Below, in pieces: positions 49,271 to 59,200 of a stretch of DNA of 64,000 bases (the first letter of the stretch is position 1; every line of letters begins with the position of its first letter). This DNA comes from Diprion similis (lineage: Eukaryota > Arthropoda > Insecta > Hymenoptera > Diprionidae), in the NCBI RefSeq assembly GCF_021155765.1, contig NC_060112.1, positions 2,046,001 through 2,110,000 of the forward strand, read 5' to 3'. The translations under genes were made by a program, and so were the position numbers. Under the pieces are notes generated by a model, which was not told the DNA's origin, ran no database searches, and worked only from the letters and a program-made list of their open reading frames with translations.

Positions 49271-51555
49271 ATGGAAGCGTTAGCGAAAGGTGCGGAGGGC
49301 AAACATCTTGACGAAATTGTCACGATAGTAGACATGAGCCCTTCGAAATGGAAACGTAGACGTGATGACGTGAGATCGTTGAGGTTAAGCAAGAGAGGTA
49401 AATATCCAGGCAAGGCCCCAGTGGCCAAGGAGAAGGTAGAAAAGTACAGCAGAGGGCCGGGGATAAATTTGAAATCGAAACGCGGTAGAATTCGTACTAA
49501 AGTCCATAGGGATCGTTTGGAAAAAAAGGAACGTGCCATAGAATACTCGGCCGAACAGGCAGCGCGTACAGAATTGCTTCTGACCGAGGCGCAAGGGTTC
49601 CTGGAAGCTGATGCTGGGGAAACTACGACCCAGTATACACAGGGTCAGATTGTAGAGAATGTCGATATCACTAGTGCGTCTAAACAATTCAATCTTAATC
49701 TGGACTTTGGCCCCTATCGTCTTCGATACACACGGAACGGAAGACACCTCATTCTCGGAGGCAAACTGGGTCACGTAGCAGCCTTCGATTGGGTGACCAA
49801 GACTCTGGCATGCGAGATGAATGTTATGGAGTCCGTGCACGATGTCGCGTGGCTCCACATTGAAACGATGTTTGCTGTTGCCCAGAAACAGTGGGTTCAT
49901 ATTTACGATAACCAGGGAATTGAAATTCATTGTTTAAAGAATATGAACAAGGTTACACGGCTTGAGTTTCTTCCATACCATTTTCTTCTGGCAAGTGCCT
50001 CCGAAGAGGGATATCTTGCCTGGCTCGACGTATCCATTGGAAAAATGATATCGCGCTATAATACAAAACTTGGAAATTTATCGGTAAGTCTGAAATCAAG
50101 GAAGAATGAATTTGGATACATGAATACTTGACATGATTATGAATTTCCGTTTCAGATAATGACACAAAACCCCAGCAATGCTATTTTGTGCATCGGACAT
50201 GCAAAAGGTGTAGTCACTATGTGGTCCCCAAATACAAGAGAACCGGTGGCCAAAATGCTATGTCACAGGCAGGCCATTGCCGCGTGTGCAATTCATCCCC
50301 ACGGCACTTACATGGCAACTAGCTGCCCGGATCGTAGTTTAAAAATTTGGGATGTACGCAAGTTATCCGGCCCTCTGCATACTCTTGTATTACGCTCTGC
50401 AGCTCAGGAGTTGTCCTACAGCCAGAAAGGGTTGTTGTCTGTTGCATCCGGCAATATAGTGGAAGTTTACAAGTAATTATAGAAACGATTTAATGAACCG
50501 AGGTGTAGATAGAATATTCTACCGTATCATAACGATGTCATGTCTGTTTTAGAGACTGGGTTGAGAATGGAAAACCATATTTGCGCCATAAAAGTTCTTG
50601 GGGAATCACAGGGCAACAATTTTGCCCATATGAAGATGTCTTGGGCATAGCTACAGCCAAAGGGTTTCAATCTCTTCTTGTTCCTGGAAGTGCCGAAGCC
50701 AACTTTGATGCTCTTGAGAGTAATCCGTTCCAGACAAAGAGCCAACGCCGCGAGGCTGAAGTGAAAGCACTTTTGGACAAAATTCAACCAGAATTAATTA
50801 CCCTTGATTCATCCGCAGTTGCTGACGTTGATCTTCCTACAATGAGAGACAAATTCGAAGCAAAGAAGAAACTTCTGGTAGGCAAAAGAAAAAAATTTTT
50901 AGAATACATCTAGACTAAAATTCAGTAGATAACGGACTTGATTGTATTAAATTGTGTACGGATTCTTTCAGCACTTAAAGCCAAAAAGGATTAACTTTGA
51001 ACCACGGAAGACAAAGGCTAAAGGAAAGGGTGGAACAGCCAAGATTATCAAAACTAAGAAGATACTGAAAGATCTAAGTCGGCGGGTATGTGCAATTTTC
51101 ATTGTTTAACAACTTGCTATTATCATTTTTATCACTGTTAGTCATGAGTTCAATTTAAGACTCGCTAAATGACGCTAATCATTAGATTATCTTATGCACC
51201 TTGTATGTGCCATTGAAAGCGTGGTTACTTATCTTCCAATAATCTCCAAAATGGCGATAAAAATTATGATTTCGGTAATCAGTGATGATAAATTTCATTC
51301 ATAGTAACTTATACACGTTACTCATAATTATAATAGACTCACTTCTCTAATGGATAAGTATTCAAAATTGATTTAAAAAAATCCAGCATATGTGCTTACC
51401 ATTAATAATTTATTTACTCTCCTTCACCTTAGGAGACAGTCAAGACGATCCATGAAGATCAAGCACTTAGACGTGTAGCAAATAAGCCATTGACAGGAAA
51501 AAACCATGGAGTTCTAGACAGATTTTTACCTAAAACAATGCAGAATACTAATTAA
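49271..51555 (+). CDS. WDR46: WDR46 (BING4/UTP7) rRNA-processing WD40 protein
   Basis: Exons: 49,271-50,083; 50,156-50,472; 50,553-50,877; 50,972-51,085; 51,433-51,555, joining in frame to 563 residues. Human WDR46 has about 610. The start ATG lies in CACCAAATGG. The N-terminus is basic, with [11 protein letters not shown] at about residues 38-48. WD40 repeats fill the middle (for example [14 protein letters not shown] in exon 2). The C-terminal BING4CT region in exon 3 carries [22 protein letters not shown] and LESNPF, near-signature strings of this family. The tail is Lys-rich and ends in VLDRFLPK plus a short extension, like the family's C-terminus. Family members act in the nucleolar small-subunit processome for 18S rRNA maturation. 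Donors are GTAAGT, GTAATT, GTAGGC and GTATGT, all with AG acceptors. Confidence 0.96.
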
Positions 51556-51621
51556 TATATATACGTTATGTATAGACTGTTTTTATTCATATAGTCATTT
51601 TTTGACAATACCTTGGCATTT

Positions 51622-51627
51622 AATAAA
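51622..51627 (+). terminator. Poly(A) signal of WDR46
   Basis: AATAAA 67 bases after the stop codon, within TTTAATAAATAAC. Confidence 0.6.
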
Positions 51628-52722
51628 TAACTACCACACTACAGATCCAAGCATTCAACATTTGGTGATTTTAATTTCTATGTTATAATACCAAGTAAAT
51701 TCTCACTTTATCTCAAAATCGCAATGGTTTTTGATCTGGGATGAATACCTGATAAGAATAATATTACCGTTGTATCAATTTAATAACCCAGTAGTTTAAG
51801 ACAACCTTATCTAAATTCCGGCACAGCCATAATATGATACGTTTTCCGGAGAGATTTTTTTTTCATGTTTCATGTCTATACTATACAGATAAATTGACTC
51901 TTATCGAATCATACGTTGCTGTCAATCAACGTATGTTGATAAGTGTTAGGAAGTAAAAGTTCCCGCATCACACTTAGAGACCACAAACGGGGAATTCCTA
52001 AAAACAATAATGCGCATATAATAGGGATTTCAGTTGCTCATATAATGCTGAGGTTTCATGTGGTTCAAGTTACTGCTGCGTATATTTTAATTCAATACAT
52101 TTTCAGCATATCCTCTAAAGAATTTGCTATTTATTAAACTCAATTAAAAATTGATAAAATTGTTTACTTCCGGTGATTCATACTTCGCTGCTAAATCTCA
52201 TCTTATCAGATTAACGCGTTATCAGTACAAGTGTTACCTGTTACTGAAAGCATATGGTGCCCAAGTATTCGTTAGTATCTTGAACCAAGAGCCTGAAACC
52301 ATTGCGGAAGAGATAATATGCAGACCTAAACACTTAATGCGTAAAGGAATGAAATTTCTTATAACATTGACGAGTTTTGTACAGAAAGTAAATAAAGTCA
52401 GAACAATAACGTCTATTTGAAGTACTGTATAAAGTGCAAACAATGGTCGACAAACATGGTACGTATGCTTATTGTCTCATTGTATAGAAACGTGAGTCAC
52501 CCCACAGACTGCATTGAATTCTCGTGTCAAAAATGTCTTGTACATGTAGAGTTTTGTGTGGATTACCAAAAAAGGATCACACCAGATCGAACAATCCACA
52601 ATTGTTTTCAAATTTTGAACAAACAACTTCTGCATAGTGCTCACTGCCAATGTAATGTGTATACTTTGTTATTAAGAGAAGCTGTTAATAAGATTATTTG
52701 AGTGGCACGACGCATTGTCAAA
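51628..52722. other. Intergenic region between WDR46 and SLC44 genes
   Basis: AT-rich, with no recognised gene. It contains an imperfect hairpin at 51,900-51,943. Two unrecognised + strand open frames (52,151-52,420 and 52,417-52,701) lack an ATG start and family motifs. The SLC44 promoter and any further 5' exons should lie here. Confidence 0.55.
51900..51943. repeat. Short inverted repeat (hairpin) in SLC44 upstream region
   Basis: CATACGTTG at 51,910-51,918 and its perfect reverse complement CAACGTATG at 51,927-51,935 are separated by 8 bases. Outer arms CTTATC (51,900-51,905) and GATAAG (51,938-51,943) also pair. Confidence 0.6.
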
Positions 52723-55465
52723 ATGGGTAAGCGCCAAAACTATTGTAACGAGTTTGTCAACTAGATGACTGTTTGAAATGTAAAAGGCCCAATATTGATT
52801 CAAGTACATAAATTACCAATTTCAGGTGATAGGATGCAGTACGATCCAAAATATCGGGGACCTTTGAAGGGCAGATCATGCACAGATTGCTTTTGCTTGG
52901 TTATCTTCTTGGCATTTGTGATAGGATGGGCGGGTATTGGATATTACGGTATGCAGTTTTGAATCACCACAAGGAACCAGTACATTTTTTTTACATCCAT
53001 GTGATTATATATAATTAAAGGTAGCTTTGAAAAATACTGATAAAATTATTTATAATTCCAGCGTATACTTACGGAGATATTGATACGTTGGTGTACCCAA
53101 CTGATAGTGAAGGAAGAATATGTGGTAGGGATCCAGATGTCGCGGACAGACCATTCCTGGTATTTTTTGATCTGACAAAATGTGTAGCGGTCACGTCTGT
53201 GACCCAAGGATGCGATACGCCACAAGTATGCGTGCCGCAGTGTCCGACAGATAATTTTGTGTGGGAGCTAAATTCGACACTTTTGGCGAATAACTTGACT
53301 GCATTAAGAAACGCAATGATATGCAAGATTGAAATTAATTTGGATATAGCGACGGCAGAACAACTGAGTACCTACGTTTCAAACGACGTCTGTGCTCAGT
53401 GGTATCTGACCAGTACTTCTGTTACTGATCGTTGTATTCCAAACGGAATTCCCGAACAGTTTGTTAATTTTACAATGACTGTAGCTGACCTAGAAGAAGC
53501 GTCCACGTATATCCAGTTGCTGGTTCAGGTTGAAGAAATTGTGCAAGACATCTACAAAGATATCATAGCAACCGGGTGCGGAAATATATACTTGTTTACT
53601 CACCATGAAGTGTTAATAGCTCTGAAAATTTGAAATTTAATTTTCATTACGTACTTTGTCATTTATAGGTGGACCATTGCATCGATCCTTGGTATCAGCG
53701 CTGTCATATCTCTGATCTACATAATATTACTGCGCTGGTTGGCGACTCCTGTTATTTTCGTATCAATCGTTGGGCTCTGCTTGCTACTTGGATATAGCAC
53801 TTACCAGTTTTACGTATTGTATGCAGCCGAAGACTCTACTTTTTGGTTGGTACTTACGATAATCTGTGCCATAATCCTAGCTATAGTTCTGCTGATAGCA
53901 ATCTGTCTTCGCAACAGAATACGACTGGCCTGTAAGCTGATCGGAGAAGCCAGCAAGTAAGTCACAAACTGAATACAGGGTGACCCAGTACCCGCGAACC
54001 ACCGGGCACTGACGTATTCCTTGCAAAGAAATAAGACTGAAAATACTCTTGACAACTTTTTTTCAAAGCAACGGTTTTTGAGTTAGTGAACTTCAAACGG
54101 CTCTAACTCAAATACCGTTGCTTTAACAAAAAATTGTCAAGAGCAATTTTAGTCTAATTTTTTTAGTCTGGGTCACCCTGTATACATACATCTAATATGT
54201 CTGTTTAATTGTTAATTTCAGGCAGTAACATCGTTTCTCTATCCCATTTTACAGAGCAGTAACCAGCACTACTTCAACACTAATATTCCCAGTTGTTCCG
54301 TGGGTTATAGAAATTCTAGTAGTAGTATACGCGATACTTGCCGCGATATACTTGATATCAATAAAAGTACAAACCTACTCTGTGAAACTTGGTGGCAACT
54401 GTTCTTGTCCCGAAGATTTGGGTTATACTAACGGTACGACTTGTGACCAGACAACGTTCAATGAAAGTTGCACAGAAAACGAGGGTTTCTGTATATCCGG
54501 TGGATGTTACTTGAACACCACAAGCAGACCATGGTTCTCGAATTACTTGCACGCTTACAACATCGTTGCAGTATTATGGATGGTTTTCTTTGCCGCAGCT
54601 TTTGGAGAAATGGCATTGGCTGGAACTTTTGCTACTTGGTACTGGACCTTCAAAAAGTCCAAAGTACCTTTCTTCACACTAACCAGCAGCTGCTGGCGAA
54701 CAGTCAGGTACGGTAACACTCCGCAATGGTTGGACTAACTTGATATGTCTAAACATGAATTACTCTATACAGTATTTTATCTTTCCCTTTCAAATCTCAG
54801 ATATCACTTGGGCACCTTGGCAGTTGGATCCCTAATCATAACAATTTGCCGGTTGATAAGATGGGTGTTGGAATGGATTGATGTAAAGCTGAAGCAATAC
54901 GACAATGAAGTTGTAAGATTCCTTGTAAAATGTATGAAATGTTGCTTCTGGTTGCTGGAGAAGTTCCTTAAATTCATCAATAGAAATGCATACATAATGT
55001 GTGCAGTACACGGAAAAGGTTTTTGTGCCTCAGCAAAAAATGCCTTCAATCTGCTCATGAGGAATATTTTGCGAGTCTTTGTCCTCGACAAGGTATGCAT
55101 GTAGTAAAATGTAGATTAAATTTGTTTGATCTCCGTGACTTCACCAATTGGCGTTGCTAATCACTCCACTTTGACGACAGATTACAGATTTGCTGCTCCT
55201 GATAGGAAAGATATTAGTCACTGGTGGTATGGCTTGGGGAACCTGGTGGTACACGAAAAATTATTTGATAGTCACTTATTGGTACGTCCCAGTGGTTCTG
55301 GTCGGCGTAGGAACCTACTTGGTAGCATCAGTATTCTTCAGTGTATATTCTACAGCAGTTGACACTCTGTTTCTCTGCTTCCTTGAGGACTGCGAGCGCA
55401 ATGACGGAACACCTGAAAAGCCTTACTACATGAACAAAGGTCTGCTGAAGATTTTACGTAAATGA
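52723..55465 (+). CDS. Ctl2: Choline transporter-like protein (SLC44 / CTL2 type)
   Basis: Exons: 52,723-52,726; 52,826-52,948; 53,062-53,575; 53,669-53,956; 54,255-54,707; 54,801-55,092; 55,181-55,465. They join in frame to 652 residues. The first coding exon holds only ATG plus one base. The N-terminus MGDRMQYDPKYRGPLKGR followed by SCTD is typical of CTL2-type SLC44 proteins. The first membrane segment is at about residues 24-44, then a large Cys-rich extracellular loop with N-S-T and N-L-T glycosylation sequons to about 205. Several further membrane helices follow in exons 4-7. Family landmarks are RNAYIM, SAKNAF, LDKITDLLL, FFSVYSTAVDTLFLCFLED and PYYMNKGLL. SLC44 proteins move choline or ethanolamine across plasma and organelle membranes. 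The exon 3 donor (GTGCGG) is weak but is the phase-compatible choice. Alternative first exons are possible. Confidence 0.94.
53976..54180. mobile_element. 205 bp MITE in SLC44 intron 4, TA target duplication
   Basis: Perfect 12 bp terminal inverted repeats, CAGGGTGACCCA (53,976-53,987) and TGGGTCACCCTG (54,169-54,180), are flanked on each side by TA. Inside, a second inverted repeat pairs 54,034-54,086 with 54,103-54,155 (53 bp arms, 46 of 53 matching by eye) around a 16-base loop. There is no coding capacity. TA duplication with these ends suggests a non-autonomous Tc1/mariner-superfamily element. That assignment is inference. Confidence 0.85.
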
Positions 55466-56266
55466 TAGATTACAATTTCTGTGCTTTTGAATGAAAAACG
55501 CATAGTCCCAAATTGGAGAAGAACAATTTTCATTGTTACTTTTTCCTATTTATTCGGTTTAACAAAAAACGCGTTCCTATGAATGATTGTGATTTAGCTT
55601 TTAAAATCGAAGTGACTATAAGTACGTGTATGAGTTATATATGTATACACCAACAGTTTTACGATGTCAGAGATACAAGTTTATAGCGCTGGAAGATAGA
55701 AAAAAAAAAGAATTGCATTAGTGACAATTTATGTGTTGTAAATAAAAAATTACGTACCTTCCAATTTTCATCTACTTTCAATCCCATAGACAATTTCAAC
55801 TATTGACTAGACTACCATGTAGCAGATTTTGAATGTATTGATAACAAACGCACCTGAGCTGACCATATTTTATTAACCAGATTAAAATGCCATTAAATAA
55901 ATATTAGGCTACTGCCTTAAAAAAAATCTCACGCCTCTACACGTTAATATTTCTGAACAACTGAGAAGCTGCTAGTTAGATTATGATAAGACTCATCTTT
56001 ATATAATTGAAAATAATAACCAAACATTGTTAAATTTTTGCCAACATTAAAAATAGCGCATCTCTTGGTCACGTTGAATTGCTGGATAAATGGAATAGAC
56101 GTGTTACAAATACAGATAGCAAGAATACTCAGTTTTCCAAATAACAGTTTCTATGTAGTATATAGCGTATATTCAGAATGATTATGACGCAGAAGCATGT
56201 GGATAACCGCGAGCTAAACATTATGACTACTTAGCTGTCTAAAAAAGCATCATCATCCGTATATAA
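55466..56266. other. Shared 3' region between convergent genes
   Basis: About 800 bases of AT-rich sequence lie between the SLC44 stop (+) and the alpha-spectrin stop (-). It should contain both 3' UTRs. On the - strand AATAAA signals occur at 55,869-55,874 and near 55,548. I see no other gene. Confidence 0.6.
55741..55746 (+). terminator. Poly(A) signal of the SLC44 gene
   Basis: AATAAA 276 bases after the stop codon. A second AATAAA near 55,896 is an alternative. Confidence 0.5.
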
Positions 56267-59200
56267 TTAATTCTGGAAAAGAGTCCGCGTGAATTCGATA
56301 TAATCGAGAGCTCCCGTAATTGGTCGCTCCGTCTTTGGATCGACGTAAGATTTCATACGGGCGACACAGTAATCTGCCATTTCCTTTGTGAGGTTCTGTA
56401 ATAAACATAGAACAAAGATGTATTAGTTCATCGTTAATAATTGATGAAAAAATCAGTATATGCAACGTTAATTTACTAACTGCATAAAGTTCCTCTTTTG
56501 TAACGTATGGCCGATCAGCTGCGGTGATAGCTCTGAAAGCATTCTCTATTTCTTCTGAGCTTTGAACGTTTTCTGTTTCCTTGCTGATCATGAACGCCAT
56601 GTATTCCTGCAAGGAAACGTAACCATCCCTGTTTGGGTCGACGATATCTGCAAAAGTCAAAATGGTAATGTTACGATACAGTGCAGTCTTCAATTTGCCA
56701 GTGATTCGAGGAGTAACTGAAAGTGAACAAAATCAGTGTCAAATGTAGCAGATACAGTGAATTTACTACTTAAACTGACCGAGAATGTTTTCGAATTCAG
56801 GATCTGGTTGACCTTCTTCGACCATAGGTAAATCATAACCGAGAGCTCTGAGACAGGACTTAAACTCTTGCTGGTTGAGCCGTCCGCTTTTATCTTTATC
56901 AAAGTGCTTGAACATCATTGAGAATTCCTTAAGAGCATCCTCAGATACTCCCGATTGATTGCGGGCTTGAATTTGTTGCTCCAAATTGTGTTGCATACGC
57001 ATTCCCAATTGATCCAACTGATCCCATTGTTGTGCAAGGCCTACAGTACTGTGTTCTGTATATCGGTTATCAAGAATCAGATGTTCCTCTAATATTGCAC
57101 CGAGGTCTTCTATCTTTTTTAGGTCTTGTCTTCGAGCCCTCACTTCTTGAGCCTTGCGCTATAATTGTAATTTGAATGATTAATTGATTTGTTTAATTCT
57201 CAAAACCATAAATACAACGGTAAACTATACTTCAATTACAGTTATAACATGATGGATTACATTCATCCTACCTTGGTTGCTTCCAGCTGTTGCTCCAGTG
57301 ATCCTGAGCCCTCCATCATCGATGTTCTGTAGAAGAAGAATGAAAGAATTTTCTATTGTAAGAAATCAAGTAGATTTAAAGAAATAAAAAATAGGAAGAA
57401 GCACGATTATTTCGGCAAAATTACCTAGTCTCAGCTAACCACTGATGGAAAGCGTTGGCATGCTTTGCAAACTCTTTTCTGAGCTTGTCATTTTCTTCCT
57501 GACGTTGGGCTTCTTTGGCCAATTCAACATCGCGCTCTTTGATTATTTTCTGTAAGTTGCGCCAGGTGTCTTCAAGGGCTTCCATTGTAAACCAGGTGTA
57601 GGGATTTGGACCGACATTGAAACTCTTTATCTGCCTGTCAAGTGCAGCCAAAGCCTGGAAGTCAGCTTCAGCAGACGAAAGGCTAGCTTGAAATTGGGCA
57701 TGAGCCTCGCGAAGGGCACGAATCTCTTCAATGCTGTTACAACGTACAGGATCAGTGAGATCCTCCTCAGCATTTTCGAACCAGGAATTGAAGGCTGACG
57801 CCTTCTTGGCAAAAGTAAGATAGAGCTCTTCTATCTGACGGAATTGGTCCTGCATGCGCAGAAGCCGTTGTTTCCTGGCGTCTGAATCGGCAAGAAGTTT
57901 TTGCCACCTGGCGATGACATCGGCATGACGTTTTTGAATGCTGGGTGTTTGTTCATGGGCTGAATCCACAAGCCTATCCTTGAGGGTAGCGATGTTTTGG
58001 ATTCCCTCATGTTCGAAAGCGTGTAGACCTGCATCAAAGGTTTCCTGTTTGGTCAGTAAAGTTTGTACAGTTGATAAATCTCTGCCAAATTCCTCGGAAC
58101 GCACGTGCGTTTCCTTGTCAGCGATCCACGATTCCACAACATCCGCCTTCCACATGAATTGCAGGTATGCAGAATTGTCATTCAATCGCGCCTTTCGTCT
58201 GGCTGCCAGGGCGGACAGCTGATCCAATTTGTTACGGAGCTGAGAACACCTCTGGCTGATGGAATCGGCTCGGTGATTACCAGCTTCGACCAGTGCTGCT
58301 CCGGCGTCACAAATATCTTTGCAGCGTTCTCCGTGTGCTGCAAAATCGGTTTCGAATGCGTCGTGCTTCTTCAGCAATCCCTGAACAGCAGCCATTGTGT
58401 CGCCATAATCTTCCACAGAGAGGAGCTGTTGTTTCTCCGTGATCCAAGCCTCCTCTTCCTCAACCTTGGCCAGGAATTGTTGATAGGTGAGTGACTCGTC
58501 GAGCTTTTGACCCCTGGTCGCAGCCAATTGCTTCAGCTCTGCCCAAGCTTGATTGAGAAGTTTCAGACGCTGCTCTATTTCCGGAACTCCCAAGTTTGAT
58601 ACGTCCATCAGTTTTTCTCCAGCTTCCTGAACAGCCTGAATAGCTGGTTCATGGCTGCCAAGTTCTGCTTCTAGACGCTTGTGCTTCTTCTTTAAATTTT
58701 GCACACCCGTTAAGTCACGACCATAATCATCCGAACCAACGAGTAATTTCTTTTCTTTGATCCACGATTCTTCGTCGGCAATGTCGCGGAAGAACTGATG
58801 GAGAGTGTTAGCCTCATTGAGTCTGGCTTGCCGGTGTGCGGCCAGATTTCTTATACGCTCGTAGCGTTCATTTATGCTCTGACGTTTCTCCTGAATACCA
58901 GCAGCGTCAAACTGTCCACTCTCAATCAAGGAATCGGCCTGACCATTCATGTCCTTTATTCTCTCTTCGTGAGCTTGAATATCTGCTTCTACCAACTGAT
59001 GTTTCTTCATAAGATTTTGCACAGATGCTAGATCTTTGCCAGCATCTTCGGAAGTCAGTAAACTCTCAACTTCTCCAAGCCAGAAGTCTAGATCTTTCAC
59101 CGCAGCAATGTACGTCCTCTGTTTGTTAGCCTCTTTTAGTTTCAAAGACTTCTCAGTCGTCTTTTGGGTCAAGTACTCCCACTGATCTGCAATAGAAGCA

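Noticed and set aside
58105..58494. + strand open frames of 90-130 codons opposite alpha-spectrin exons
   Set aside because: They are antisense shadows of the strongly conserved spectrin repeat coding sequence.
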